From Symsagittifera roscoffensis (Eukaryota > Xenacoelomorpha > Acoela > Convolutidae), in the NCBI RefSeq assembly GCF_963678635.1, contig NC_087062.1:7244193-7304192 (forward strand): a DNA stretch of 60,000 nt, in the 5' to 3' direction. This document shows positions 10,292 through 23,909 of this stretch, in pieces (within the stretch, counting starts at the first letter, position 1; each line of letters opens with the position of its first letter). Below the pieces are notes generated by a model, which worked only from the letters and a program-made list of their open reading frames with translations, was not told the DNA's origin and made no database searches. The position numbers were made by a program, and so were the translations under genes.

Positions 10292-11559
10292 CTGAAACAA
10301 CGCCAGGTATTGTGTAAGTTGACAATTACTTCGGATCAGTAGTTCAAAGTGAAATGAACTAGCTTAACAAATAAACTCGACTAGTATTAAACCCAACGCT
10401 AAGATATTTTTGAGAAAACTGCGTACCCAACAAGTCAAGTTGTTTCAAAAGGGGCAGCCATAAGGCTTTAAATCATGTCATTAAAGTTAAGGGTCTAAAT
10501 ATAGCCGCGAATTTGAGGAATTTTGACGATAAGATATCAATTACAGGAGCTTAGAGAAGAATCTCAAGTCGTAAATCCTAGTCTAAATCGAGACATAGCG
10601 ACACCTCTATCTTAAGCTGAATATGGATTTGCAGTCCTGAAATTTCACTTTGGAGAAATTTAGATAACTAGGTCTGAAATACTTTGGAGTAACCCTAAAC
10701 TGGGTATGAAGCGACTGTGAGTTGACTTAAAACGGACTTGAATGTCAGAAGAAAAGGCTAATTAATTGGATCGGTACAGGAAACGTTTTGACGTAAAACG
10801 AAACTCCTGGAAAATTTTTCGCAAGTGCTGTCAAATCTTTTTTTGTTGGTAAGTTACAGCGACTATTGAAATTGACAGTTGAAATGCAGTGAAAAATGAA
10901 CCATCTGGATGCAATATCGAAATTTTTGGTTCTATTTTGCTCTAGAATCACGAGGGTTGAAATTTGACATAGCAGAGTTGAAAATCGTGGGACATTGGGC
11001 GTTCGCAAAACGTTCTTAAATGAAAATAATGCTGCTGAATGATTTTTTTTCCATAGCTTCCTATAAATTTTCATTATAAACAGTTGACAATTTATAAAGC
11101 GAAATTTGATAGCTTTTAAAAAAGGTGTTCAACTTAATACATAATTACGCAAACACGTAGAGTATTTAGTATTAGATATTTTTTCAAGTCATTCTTAAAT
11201 TTTATTTGGCATCCGTATTCAAGTTAGAGCCAAACGTTTTATTTATAAGCAGTTGCTTACAGCTTTACTTTTCATACAGTTCAAAGGATCAATCAATTCT
11301 CCTAATGCTTCTCTGAAATATCAGTGCGATAAATTTTTTAAGTAGCACATGGAAAAATTAGTGTAGCAAACATAAGAAACGATAGCTTTCTGAATATCAA
11401 CGGGAATTCTAAAAAACTCTAGTTCAAGTTTGGTTCATGAATGGCATGAATTTTGATAAAATTTTGGTTCAAAAGGTCAGGCATGCTAACTAGAGTTGTG
11501 AATGTTCATTCTGGCTAGAAAAAAAACACAATTTTAAGAAATAAAAAAACTAAAAACTT
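10292..11559. other. AT-rich non-coding DNA
   Basis: I see no supported gene. Short open frames here (for example minus 10745-11074) lack recognisable motifs and have intergenic composition. If the calmodulin-like gene is real, its upstream intron and first exon should lie here or further right. I could not identify that exon. Confidence 0.5.
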
Positions 11560-12127
11560 GCCAAATTAGTGACGTCTTTGGAATACTCGGACACAAAATG
11601 GTGATAAAACCAACCCCACCAGCGCTAGAAGACTCAATCGAGGCCGAAAACAATACGCAAAAGCGGCAGAAAAAAAACCGGAAAACACGCTGAAATATAC
11701 AGACGAACAAACAAAAGGGTTGAATAAAAATGGCTACTCAGCGGCACAACAAGGTGAGACGACGCGGACACAAAAACAAGTATTTAAATGTTTTTATGTC
11801 TAGGATCAAAAACCCAGAGGCAATTCAGACAGAAAAAAGCCAAACATAAACATATGCACTATAAATACAAAAAGCTCGTGAAAAAAAATAGAAGCTAATT
11901 TGTTTGGAAAAAAAATCGCGGCTTTTGAAAGATACAGATTTATTTGTAGAACACATGAAAAAACAAATAGTGGAGAAATTCTATGCAGAACTGCTAGAAC
12001 TGGAATCCAAAGCGGGTTAGGGGTACCATGAGAAGATAAAGTCCAAGAAATCCTCACAACTCGAAAGTCTAATAAAAACCGCGGATGAGTAATTAGTAAA
12101 AACGAATAAATCACGAGAATCATCGGA
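11560..12127 (+). pseudogene. Decayed coding sequence flanking the 2.54-kb tandem array
   Basis: Plus-strand sequence that reads as Lys/Glu-rich, coiled-coil-like peptide broken by scattered stops (for example around 11955-12010, with KKQIVEKFYAELLELE followed by a stop). In the third frame it runs towards the first unit of the tandem array. It looks like an older, single-copy part of the same decayed gene or element. No family is recognised. Confidence 0.35.
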
Positions 12128-13363
12128 AAAGTCAAACGAAAAAGAAAAAATATCGAATACAATCAATAATGAAGCAGAACTGGTCCATTTTGGGTCTAAT
12201 GAGAGCAAAAGTAGAGTCGGAAATGGGAAGCCACAAGACAGAGAAAAATAGCATTAAAAATATCTAGGCCATCAAAAATAAATTGGAGCGAAAACAGGGG
12301 AACAAAATCGCATTAATGTTATTACAAGGGAGAACAATTCTTCATATGTAAAACTAACTTCACGAGGTTCATTTACGAACATGCCCAGGAACAAATATAA
12401 GCTGTTCAAATTTTGGCAAAAAAAAGGTTCCTACAAAAGCATGCAGATCAATGAACAAGTAAAATACCTAAAAAACACAGCAGAAAATGACCAGGAGTAA
12501 AAAAACAGCCAGAGGAGAAAACAGAAAGACCAGACATTAAAACTGGCACTGAACTCAAAGAAAATAAACAATTATAATCACAAACTTATGTACCAAATGC
12601 CAGCAAAAGAGGGCGGGATTTTTTGTTTCGACTTTCGAAAAAAACGGAATATGTATGCTCGGTGTGGTTTTTTAATTCAGTCAATTTTCGGCGATTGAGA
12701 TCATAGTTTCTAATTAAAAAATATTATGCCCAATTGAAGATATCAATTTCTTGAAATCAAATTTAAAAAGATAATTTTAGGAGTTTGATTCGACCCTTTT
12801 TTGCAAAGTTATAGGTGTTTGAAAACTGCCAATTTGGCCTAATTTAAGAGCACTTTGAACGTTTCAGCTATAGTCCTGAAAGCGCAACGCGAATTAATTA
12901 TGCGTTGCAAAGTATCCCGCACAACAAAATTATTCAAAATTGAATCGAGGGAACAATAAAAAAAAATTATAAAAAAAAGATGAAATTTTTTACAAAATCA
13001 TCCCGCCACACGCCATATTAAGTTCAAAATGATAAATTTTGCAACTATTAACAAATCAATTATGGCATATAAGCTTCTTTGAAACAATTTGGAACAATTT
13101 CTAAGACGGATTAAATGTCTTTGAATTTTTCATGCTCTCTTTCCAAATTTTGGAATAATGAGGTTACTTTTCGCCGTTTTAGTAGTTGAAAACGCGACTC
13201 AACAGAATGCAAGGAGTAGAGCAAAAGCAGCAAAAAACATCATTGCCACTTCGGGCATAAATCCTTAGTAGCAGGAGTAGTGAGGCCGAGAGAAAAAAAA
13301 ACAAGAGTTTTTCGATGAAGGAAGAAAACAAAAAAACAACCAAAACAAACTAAAGCGATGACA

Positions 13364-13370
13364 TATATAA
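13364..13370 (+). promoter_or_regulatory. TATA box in tandem unit 1
   Basis: TATATAA in the context gacatatataaggc, kept in all three units (also 15907-15913 and 18447-18453) about 220 bp before the MTKDV-type ORF. It could be the promoter of the ancestral element. No expression evidence is available from sequence. Confidence 0.3.
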
Positions 13371-14515
13371 GGCAAAACCTAGAGTCATCTAAGAAAAATT
13401 CGACATTCGAACTTCAATTCCAAAACCAAGGAACATAAATGGAGTGAGAGAGACAAATAAAAAACAAGAATCGGAAACAAAAACATGACAATAGGGCAAA
13501 ATTAGCAATACGGCTCCCGATGGAACTGATGGTCGCTTTGGTAGGAAGGTTGAAACACAACAACGACAAGAAATCACCCAGCTAACCATGACCAAGGATG
13601 TTCAACTGGACTTTGCCAGCCCCATGCCAGAGGAGTAGAATAAGGATCCTAGTGGCATTAAATGGCTTCTCCAAATGCGCTACGGCAAAAGTGGCCCTAA
13701 CTGCCTTCCCGAACATTCCTAAAAAACAAGGGCTGAAAGGGGTCAAAAAGTTCCAAATTTACTGCACCGACAAAGACGATCATAATCAATCGGTTTAGTA
13801 GTAAGACTGATACAAACTCTGATTTGCTATTAAGCAGTTATGAGAGCCAACCCACAATTCGATGTCACGGAACTAGTAAAAAAAATTAAGAGTTACGCCA
13901 GTCTCGCAGGCACTTTAAGTTCACCGATTGAACGCGTATTCTATTACCGCATTATGAAAGCTAGCTATGACTAGCAAGTAAAAACATCAAGAGCCGGGAT
14001 AATAAGAAGAGCCGAGATAACAGGAGGGTCACAATTATATTTTAGGGTTATCCATGATGACAACTGAAGGTCAGAGGTTCAGGTCATCGACGGTAGAAAA
14101 AATCCCAAGAATAAATGCTCAGAAGTCATCAACCTAGATATGGAAGCTATTGGAAGGCAAAGTTCAGTTTAAAAATACTGCAAGTAATTGAAAGATAAAA
14201 AAAGGAGAGAAGATAAAACCAGATAAACTTAAGATGTGAAATAGACCATATGGATAAGAAAATATAGCATTCGAACAAAAACGCAAAACGTGAAGGACGA
14301 ATTCTCACATACACACAATTGCCAAAAAACAGAGACTACGATGAAACAGTGGTATGGCGTTTGTACCACACGGGAGATTATACTGAAACTAAAGACCTGT
14401 AAAAGCTAAATGATTGTGATGCGTAAAAAACCGAAAACAAAAAAAAAAAGCTGGAAGCTTTTACATATAAAAAAATGCTACGGCTACAAGACACCCTTTA
14501 TTTGTCTAAAAAATA

Positions 14516-14794
14516 ATGGCACTATGTGGAATCAGACTGGAACTGTGGAAAGAAAATAGTACTACGGAAGGAGCGAGAGTCAAGACCAGGTCGGGAAAAA
14601 AAAGGAGACGTGGGAGACCAAAACATCAAATGATGAATCCAGGTGAAACAAGCAGAGACAGCGGCATCAAAAAGTCAAACGAAAAAGAAAAAATATCGAA
14701 TACAATCAATAATGAAGCAGAACTGGTCCATTTTGTGTCTAATGAGAGCAAAAGTAGAGTCGGAAATGGGAAGCCACAAGACAGAGAAAAATAG
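14516..14794 (+). pseudogene. AT-hook-like basic ORF, tandem unit 1/2 junction (92 codons)
   Basis: Open frame from MALCGIRLELW with a Lys/Arg-rich stretch containing KKRRRGRPKHQ (about residues 28-38), a classic AT-hook core (RGRP flanked by basic residues) that would bind the minor groove of AT-rich DNA. The frame ends at 14792-14794 (tag). Downstream sequence continues as decayed Lys/Asn-rich coding. A near-identical copy is at 17056-17334, and a diverged, broken copy is near 19580-19738. It may be a fragment of a larger decayed protein. Low certainty that it is a real gene. Confidence 0.35.
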
Positions 14795-17055
14795 CATTAA
14801 AAATATCTAGGCCATCAAAAATAAATTGGAGCGAAAACAGGGGAACAAAATCGCATTAATGTTATTACAAGGGAGAACAATTCTTCATATGTAAAACTAA
14901 CTTCACGAGGTTCATTTACGAACATGCCCAGGAACAAATATAAGCTGTTCAAATTTTGGCAAAAAAAAGGTTCCTACAAAAGCATGCAGATCAATGAACA
15001 AGTAAAATACCTAAAAAACACAGCAGAAAATGACCAGGAGTAAAAAAAACAGCCAGAGGAGAAAACAGAAAGACCAGACATTAAAACTGGCACTGAACTC
15101 AAAGAAAATAAACAATTATAATCACAAACTTATGTACCAAATGCCAGCAAAAGAGGGCGGGATTTTTTGTTTCGACTTTCGAAAAAAACGGAATATGTAT
15201 GCTCGGTGTGGTTTTTTAATTCAGTCAATTTTCGGCTATTGAGATCATAGTTTCTAATTAAAAAAATATTATGCCCAATTGAAGATATCAACTTCTCTAA
15301 ATCAAATTTAAAAAGATAATTTTAGGAGTTTGATTCGACCCTTTTTTGCAAAGTTATAGGTGTTTGAAAACTGCCAATTTGGCCTAATTTAAGAGCACTT
15401 TGAAGGTTTCAGCTATAGTCCTGAAAGCGCAACGCGAATTAATTATGCGTTGCAAATTATCCCGCACAACAAAATTATTCAAAATTGAATCGAGGGAACA
15501 ATAAAAAAAATTATAAAAAAAAGATGAAATTTTTTACAAAATCATCCCGCCACACGCCATATTAAGTTCAAAATGATAAATTTTGCTACTATTAACAAAT
15601 CAATTATGGCATATAAGCTTCTTTGAAACAATTTGGAACAATTTCTAAGACGGATTAAATTTCTTTGAATTTTTCATGCTCTCTTTCCAAATTTTGGAAT
15701 AATGAGGTTACTTTTCGCCGTTTTAGTAGTTGAAAACGCGACTCAACAGAATGCAAGGAGTAGAGCAAAAGCAGCAAAAAACATCATTGCCACTTCGGGC
15801 ATAAATCCTTAGTAGCAGGAGTAGTGAGGCCGAGAGAAAAAAAACAAGAGTTTTTCGATGAAGGAAGAAAACAAAAAAACAACCAAAACAAACTAAAGCG
15901 ATGACATATATAAGGCAAAACCTAGAGTCATCTAAGAAAAATTCGACATTCGAACTTCAATTCCAAAACCAAGGAACAAAATGGAGTGAGAGAGACAAAT
16001 AAAAAACAAGAATCGGAAACAAAAACATGACAATAGGGCAAAATTAGCAATACGGCTCCCGATGGAACTGATGGTCGCTTTGGTAGGAAGGTTGAAACAC
16101 AACAACGACAAGAAATCACCCAGCTAACCATGACCAAGGATGTTCAACTAGACTTTGCCAGCCCCATGCCAGAGGAGTAGAATAAGGATCCTAGTGGCAT
16201 TAAATGTCTTCTCCAAATGCGCTACGGCAAAATTGGCCCTAACTGCCTTCCCGAACATTCCTAAAAAACAAGGGCTGAAAGGGGTCAAAAAGTTCCAAAT
16301 TTACTGCACCGACAATGACGATCATAATCAATCGGTTTAGTAGTAAGACTGATACAAACACTGATTTCCTATTCAGCAGTTATGAGAGCCAACCCACAAT
16401 TCGATGTCACGGAACTAGTAAAAAAAATTAAGAGTTACGCCAATCTCGCAGGCACTTTAAGTTCACCGATTGAACGCGTATTCTATTACCGCATTATGAA
16501 AGCTAGCTATGACTAGCAAGTAAAAACATCAAGAGCCGGGATAATAAGAAGAGCCGAGATAACAGGAGGGTCACAATTATATTTTAGGGTTATCCATGAT
16601 GACAACTGAAGGTCAGAGGTTCAGGTCATCGAAGGTAGAAAAAATCCCAAGAATAAATGCTCAGAAGTCATCAACCTAGATGTGGAAGCTATTGGAAGGC
16701 AAAGTTCAGTTTAAAAATACTGCAAGTAATTGAAAGATAAAAAAAGGAGAGAAGATAAAACCAGATAAACTTAAGATGTGAAATAGACCATATGGATAAG
16801 AAAATATAGCATTCGAACAAAAACGCAAAACGTGAAGGACGAATTCTCACATACACACAATTGCCAAAAAACAGAGACTACGATGAAACAGTGGTATGGC
16901 GTTTGTACCACACGTGAGATTATACTGAAACTAAAGACCTGTAAAAGCTAAATGATTGTGATGCGTAAAAAACCGAAAACAAAAAAAAAGCTGGAAGCTT
17001 TTAGATATAAAAAAATACTACGGCTACAAGACATCCTTTGTTTGTCTAAAAAATA

Positions 17056-17334
17056 ATGGCACTATGTGGGATCAGACTGGAACTGTGGAAAGAAAATAGT
17101 ACTACGGAAGGAACGAGAGTCAAGACCAGGTCGGGAAAAAAAAGGAGACGTGGGAGACCAAAACATCAAATGATGAATCCAGGTGAAACAAGCGGAGACA
17201 GCGGCATCGAAAAGTCAAACGAAAAAGAAAAAATATCGAATACAATCAATAATGAAGCAGAACTGGTCCATTTTGGGTCTAATGAGAGCAAAAGTAGAGT
17301 CGGAAATGGGAAGCCACAAGACAGAGAAAAATAG
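17056..17334 (+). pseudogene. AT-hook-like basic ORF, tandem unit 2/3 junction (92 codons)
   Basis: Second copy of the 14516-14794 frame, 2540 bp downstream, with the same length and the same RGRP core but a few amino-acid changes (for example Thr for Ala after TTEG, and Gly for Arg in the SGDSG stretch). Keeping the frame through several differences hints at past constraint, but two closely related copies are weak evidence. Confidence 0.35.
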
Positions 17335-19738
17335 CATGAAAAATATCTAGGCCATCAAAAATAAATTGGAGCGAAAACAGGGGAACAAAATCGCATTAAT
17401 GTTATTACAAGGGAGAACAATTCTTCATATGTAAAACTAACTTCACGAGGTTCATTTACGAACATGCCCAGGAACAAATATAAGCTGTTCAAATTTTGGC
17501 AAAAAAAAGGTTCCTACAAAAGCATGCAGATCAATGAACAAGTAAAATACCTAAAAAACACAGCAGAAAATGACCAGGAGTAAAAAAACAGCCAGAGGAG
17601 AAAACAGAAAGACCAGACATTAAAACTGGCACTGAACTCAAAGAAAATAAACAATTATAATCACAAACTTATGTACCAAATGCCAGCAAAAGAGGGCGGG
17701 ATTTTTTGTTTCGACTTTCGAAAAAAACGGAAAATGTATGCTCGGTGTGGTTTTTTAATTCAGTCAATTTTCGGCGATTGAGATCATAGTTTCTAATTAA
17801 AAAAATATTATGCCCAATTGAAGATATCAACTTCTTGAAATCAAATTTAAAAAGATAATTTTAGGAGTTTGATTCGACCCTTTTTTGCAAAGTTATAGGT
17901 GTTTGAAAACTGCTAATTTGGCCTAATTTAAGAGCACTTTGAACGTTTCAGCTATAGTCCTGAAAGCGCAACGCGAATTAATTATGCGTTGCAAATTATC
18001 CCGCACAACAAAATTATTCAAAATTGAATCGAGGGAACAATAAAAAAAAATTATAAAAAAAAGATGAAATTTTCTACAAAATCATCCCGCCACACGCCAT
18101 ATTAAGTTCAAAATGATGAATTTTGCTACTATTAACAAATCAATTATGGCATATAAGCTTCTTTGAAAGAATTTGGAACAATTTCTAAGACGGATTAAAT
18201 TTCTTCGAATTTTTCATGCTCTCTTTCCAAATTTTGGAATAATGAGGTTACTTTTCGCCGTTTTAGTAGTTGAAAACGCGACTCAACAGAATGCAAGGAG
18301 TAGAGCAAAAGCAGCAAAAAGCATCATTGCCACTTCGGGCATAAATCCTTAGTAGCAGGAGTAGTGAGGCCGAGAGAAAAAAAAACAAGAGTTTTTCGAT
18401 GAAGGAAGAAAACAAAAAACAGCCAAAACAAACTAAAGCGATGACATATATAAGGCAAAACCTAGAGTCATCTAAGAAAAATTCGACATTCGAACTTCAA
18501 TTCCAAAACCAAGGAACATAAATGGAGTGAGACAAATAAAAAACAAGAATCGGAAACAAAAACATGACAATAGGGCAAAATTAGCAATACGGCTCCCGAT
18601 GGAACTGATGGTCGCTTTGGTAGGAAGGTTGAAACACAACAACGACAAGAAATCACCCAGCTAACCATGACAGAGGATGTTCAACTAGACTTTGCCAGCC
18701 CCATGCCAGACGAGCTAAAAAAGGATCCTAGTGGCGTTGAACGGGTTCTCAAAATGCGCTAGGGCAAAAGTGGTGCTAACTGCCTTTCCGAGCATTCCTA
18801 AAAAACAAGGGTCAAAAGGTTCCAAATTTACTGCAATAACAATGACGATCGTAATCAATCGGTTTAGTAGTAAAACTGATACAAACACTGGTTTCCTATT
18901 AAGCAGTTATGAGAGCCAACCCACAATTCGATGTCACGGAACTAGTAAGAAAAATTAAGAGTTACGCCAATCTCGCAGGCACTTAAAGTTCACCACTTGA
19001 ACGCGCATTCTATTACCGCATTATGAAAGCTAGCTATGACTAGCAAGTAAGAACATCAAGAGCCGGGATAATAAGAAGAAACGAGATAACAGGAGGGTCA
19101 CAATTATATTCTAGGGTTATCCATGATGACAACTGAAGGTCAGAGGTTCAGGTCATCGACGGTAGAAAAAATCCCAAGAATAAATGCTCAGAAGTCATCA
19201 ACCTAGATATGGAAGCTGTTGGAAGGCAAAGTTCAGTTTAAAAATTCTACAAGTAATTGAAAGATAAGAAAAAGAAGAGAAGATAAAACCAGATAAGCTT
19301 AAGATGTGAAATAGACCATATGGATAAGAAAATCAAGCATTCGAACAAAAACGCAAAAACGTGAAGGACGAATTCTCACATACACACAATTGCCAAAAAA
19401 CAAAGACTACGAAGAAACAGTGGTATGGCGTTTGTACCACACGCGAGATTATACTGAAAGTAAAGACCTGTAAAAGCTAAATGATTGTGATGCGTAAAAA
19501 ACCGAAAACGAAAAAAGCTGGAAGTTTTAGATATAAAAATGCTACTGCTACAAGACACCCTTTGTTTGTCTAAAAAAAATAATGGCAGTATGTGAAATCA
19601 GACTGAATTTGCGGAAAGAAATTAGTACTACGGAAGGAACGAGTATCAGCGACCAGGTCGGGAAAAAAAAGGAGACGTGGGAGACCAAAACATCAAATGA
19701 TGAAGCCAGGTGAAACAAGCGCAGACAGCGGCATCGAA

Positions 19739-20859
19739 CTCGTAAGTCTCGACATCTGAAACGAGTGACGACTCAGAATCAGGGCAACAACGCCTAAAAA
19801 TTAGACGGTAGAAGCACCTGCACCTAGACTTTACATACTACAATGCTCTGTTAGGCGTAGTGCACCACCTGAATTCTAAAAAGTTAACATAGCTTTTCTT
19901 AAACGATACGATCAAAAATTTGGTAAAATTAGTTTGATGTTTTTGTTTCAACCTTCTGTTTTAACCTTCTGTTTTAAAGCATCGGTTTGTGTGTAGCACA
20001 TGATCTGCAACAATTTTTTGTCTTCGCAAGAAATTTGAGGTAGAAATTTCGTTTTTAATGGCGCTACTAAACAGAAATACGTATTCCGCCTTACATTTAT
20101 TTGAAGATCATTAGAAAAGCAAGGTAGCTCAAAGTTGTTATTTATCTGGAACTCTTTTACAGTTTGCAGGAAGTGCGTGTGCAAAAAAGGAGGCCGTGTT
20201 ACCGGTAAAGTTTTATTCGGAATAGGACACAGGGCATACAAAACAATTCCATATTTGAGTAGCTCAACAAAATGTAGTAAATTTTATTGCCTTTTCTCTT
20301 TACCTGGCAGTGTTAGACCCGTAGACAATTATAGTATAAATTTCACAGTTTCGTGTAACAATTATATCGGTAGTAAAGCTTTGGGACAGTTTTTGGAAAC
20401 ACCAACCAAAAGTTATTTCAAGGGAAGACTAAAATAACAGTTAAGTGATCCAGCAGAGACTAGGATCACTTAAAAATATTTATTTTATTGCCGAAACTGA
20501 AAGTTAAAGAGAACGCGTGTGTATCAGGCCTTCCTGATGTGTACGCTGTCTTCACGCAGGCCTTCTTGATGTGTACCCTGTCACAACAAATTTTTTCAGA
20601 AATAGTACTATGACAAGGAAAAATGATCACTAAACAAAAGGTGTATCAACAAGCTTCCGTGTCTCATACCATTTCCGTGTTTGTCTATGCAAAACTTCCT
20701 ATACATTTTCCTTCAGTGAAAAGTATCTGAATATAAAATTTTTCCATAAATAATAATGGTTTAAGGTTTAACGATGTTGATAGAAAACACATTATCAAGA
20801 AAAATATTTAGGCTTCAATAGACAAATTGTAATTCAGTTTCAAAAGTTCTTATCAATTT
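19739..20859. other. Non-coding stretch right of the tandem array
   Basis: No supported gene. Overlapping open frames on both strands near 19948-20437 (97 and 100 codons) have no recognisable motif. A 33-bp tandem pair is present at 20524-20549 and 20557-20582 (caggcctt.ctgatgtgta). Confidence 0.45.
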
Positions 20860-21190
20860 CATGATTTGGACAAGCTATAAAAGACCAAATTATGACAAAA
20901 CTTTATTAAAAACGAGAAAAAATTGTTTTAAAATTAAAGTTTTTCCTTTTCTATATCAACGAAATAATTTTGTTGTAAAACTTTTGTCGGTTTTCTGCTC
21001 CATTCTTTCGTTTTACGAAGAAAAGCAAAGTAGTTTTGATTTTTTTTAGAACAAGTTGCTTTTCTATTGAAGAAACGCCAGTGCTTACTCTGCACTACCA
21101 CAGCTGATTGGCCGCTTTTTTAGTTCAAATAGCAGAGTAAAAGAAAAACACCCGACCGAAAACAAAATATATTTGCATTAGAAAGATAAA
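20860..21190 (+). repeat. Dispersed repeat, copy 1
   Basis: Aligns, diverged, with 23910-24230. Shared landmarks are tatatcaacgaaat / catatcaacgaaat, tttttgtcggttttc, gaagaaaag, gccagtg.tta.tctgca, and gaaatagcagag/caaatagcagag followed by caaaat.tatttgca. No coding capacity or terminal repeats seen; family unknown. Confidence 0.55.
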
Positions 21191-21269
21191 TTTTCCAAGG
21201 AAAAATAGGCTTCGTCCAAAAGATCAATAGAAAAAAATTGCAATCGATAGAAAAAAGCCTTATTAAAAC

Positions 21270-22250
21270 AAGGAGAGCCGGTTAGTGTTCAAATAGCACA
21301 GAATGATCCGACAATAGTTTAAAAAATACAAAACAAAATTTTTTTTTCATATTATTGTGGGTTTTTCTGTGTGGTGTGATAAAAAAATCTGAAAGAAAAA
21401 CTCAATGTAGAAAAGTAAAAAAAATCAAAAACTTTTTCAAAATGGCGCCAAAAACACTCCAAAAATAATTTTTTTCCTGTGAAACTATATCTTTAGGGCT
21501 TGAACCAAGCATACATAAACTGATGTAAGCCTGCTCGCTTGCTTTATTCGCTTCACCAGGAAAAGGTTTTAAATTTTTTATGTCGTTCGAAGCAAGACTG
21601 AAAGTGCTTTAATATGACTTATTACTCGTCCGGTTATTATTTGCGGTAGTTCATTTTGCATGGAAAAGAAAAAAAGAAAAAAGAAAACAAGGAATGCCGG
21701 TGACTGGGCAAATTGCACAGAATGTTCCGACCAGTCTTAAAAAACACAACAAAAAAGTTTTTTTTCTTTCAAATAAGGGTCGTTTTTTTTCGGCGAGGTG
21801 TGATAAAGAAGCTGACAAAATCTAGAGATTAGATAGATTGAAAAACGTTTTTTGTAGAAAAACGACCATAAAAATCTTTTTTTTTTCAATTTGTTTTGCA
21901 TTTTTTGAATTTTTGAAATTTTTTGGTTCCAAAAACTCTCTAAATGAGCTGAAAACTAACGTTACTCGAGTATAACTAAGTTTTTACGTTTTAAACCAAG
22001 CTATTGTAAACTTTTAAACCATTAAAATCAGCTATTGTAAGCCTTCTTGCGCACTTTATTCGCTCGAATTGAGAGGTAAAACCTAAAAATTCAACCTTGT
22101 TTTTCTCGACTCTGGGATTTTTTTTTGAAATTTTTAAATGTTCGTATCACAGCTGTAAGGGCTTCAATATGATATATCACTCAACTCTCCGATGATTAGT
22201 TGTGGTAGCTGATTTTGCGCGGAAAACCAAAAGAGGAAAAAAGAAAACAA
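21270..22250 (+). repeat. Two degenerate tandem units of about 0.43-0.55 kb
   Basis: Unit 1 (about 21270-21695) and unit 2 (about 21696-22250) share, in order, gc(a)caaat.gcacagaatg.tccgac, ggtgtgataaa.aa.ctga, ccaaaaac.ctc, aagc.tattgta / gtaagcc, ctttattcgct, and gcgg.aa..aaaag.aaaaaagaaaac. Divergence is high. The tgttccgac motif links them to the repeat at 53603-54157. Confidence 0.45.
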
Positions 22251-23909
22251 AAATAAAAACACAGCCGAATATAAAATTCCTCCCCATTTTCAATGGTCGG
22301 AACACTTACTTTGAAGTTTTTTTGAAAATTAAAAATTTTCAGCCAGAAGAAGGAAGTTATACAAATACAATTTGATTAGAAAGGGAGATCAAACAGGGCG
22401 AAAAGTATCTACCTGAACAGGAATCGGGATGAATCAATAATTGCCATCACTATTGATTAAAAAAGAGGTTTTTCAGACCTGAACTAAAGTCAAGATATTT
22501 TTCAACTATAATAAAAATATTGAATAGATCTATGATTTGTTAAAGCTCTAGTAACACAAACAGGGAAGTTGTTCTGTTTGCTTATGCAACGTGCTTGTGA
22601 ATATAGCCCACTGAAGGTTATCGGTATAATAATCATTGCTTTTTCATTCGTGAAATGAGAAATTATATTTGAACTATACCCAACACAGTCCAATTTTTTT
22701 ATGTATCCAAAAGCAGTCAGAATTATCCAATTTCCATCTGAAATAAGTTGGAGTCTAGGGTAAACACTATACCGTTCGGTTCAGTCTGGATGTCCATATC
22801 AGAGTCCGGATTTCAAGAGATGCCTGAGGCCGGGAAATAAGGGGTAGGGGGCAGATGTTTGGTTTGTTCAGTCGCCTGGGAATTATAGTGCCATTTAAAG
22901 ATTCAATTAAGCGGGAAGTTGGCCTACGGAAGTTAGCTGAGTAAATTTGAAGAGGGTCTCAAAACACGATGTTACAGAACAAGACATGGTTGTGGACTGC
23001 GCCTTGTCTGGTGGCAAGAGAACGAGATTCATTACGTTTAAAATGTATGTCTTTTTTTTTACTAGATTACAAGAAATGAGAATTTACGATAAACTAAAGA
23101 TCACAAAAATCTATACTGAAATTTTTTGCAAAAAAAAATTGCAAAATATTTCAGAATAAATATATTTTTTCGAATTATAGTTTATCGAAAATTCTGATTT
23201 CATGCAATCTAGGTAAAAAAATGCATTTATAGCGTAATGAATTTCGTTCACCTGCCAGGAGACAAGACATAGAAAAACAAATTAAAACAGGACTGCTTGT
23301 ATCAGAAAAAGCGGTGGTGAGAGGTTACGGTACGTCTCCGCCTCTCAATCAAACGATTGGACGTCGAGGACCAACATGACTCCCCCCCCCCGGTCCTTGC
23401 TCGAGGGTGGGGCAACATTACCCAGCCCAAAAAATTTGCATGTAGATGTAGTTCTTAAGTAGGGACACAGCAGCGATTCTCCGTGATGAGCCGAACAGCT
23501 CGTATGTTAATCTTTTCCCTTGTAGATAAATGGTCTCAAACTATCATACCCCCCTTTAATTTAGATTAAGCTTGCAAATCGCTGCGAGTAAAAAACTCCC
23601 GTGTCTACTTCAACAATTTCAACATCCCCCTCCAATGGTATCTACCAAAAAGTCTCCGAGCCTCTAAATAAAAACAGTAAATAAGTTGAAGGGGAGGAGA
23701 TTGTTAAGCAAATTCATACTCAATTCTGATTGGCTGAAAATTCCAATTCAGAGCCATGTTAACTTCATCCTTCCTGTACCGATTTGGTGAAGATGATGGT
23801 AAATTGGTCAAAGTCCAAAATAACTAGGCTTAAGCCTATGTTAACTTGATTCATAATAATTTGAGAGATGTTAGTTTGGTTTTTAAATTTTTATTGTCTC
23901 ACACGATAT
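22251..23909. other. Non-coding stretch
   Basis: No supported gene. The GC content is higher around 22740-22960 and 23330-23420 (with a C-run at 23381-23391). The stretch ending at 23160 has an open frame of 70 codons with no motif. Confidence 0.45.

Larger units (their letters stand above)
12128..19738 (+). repeat. Three tandem units of about 2.54 kb
   Basis: Units begin at the shared sequence agtcaaacgaaaaagaaaaa near 12128, 14673 and 17213; equivalent landmarks are 2539-2543 bp apart. Each unit holds, in order: a KEKISNTINNEAELVHF-coding stretch; a region with many short ORFs; a 500-bp AT-rich block that is also found, diverged, at 53760-53890 and 59030-59345; a TATATAA box; a decayed ORF region with MTKDVQLDFASP-type peptide; and a Lys/Arg-rich ORF with an AT-hook-like core (absent from the left flank of unit 1). 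Units differ by scattered substitutions and small indels, with shared stop codons, so the source was already a pseudogene or non-coding when amplified. The right junction is at gcatcga followed by unrelated sequence. Confidence 0.85.

Noticed and set aside
13389-13595. Minus-strand frame kept in three tandem units
   Set aside because: Frame ends differ by indels between units and it is antisense to a decayed plus-strand ORF; its recurrence reflects the duplication only.
19948-20437. Overlapping 97- and 100-codon frames on both strands
   Set aside because: No motif, no splice or promoter context, and the two overlap; most likely chance.
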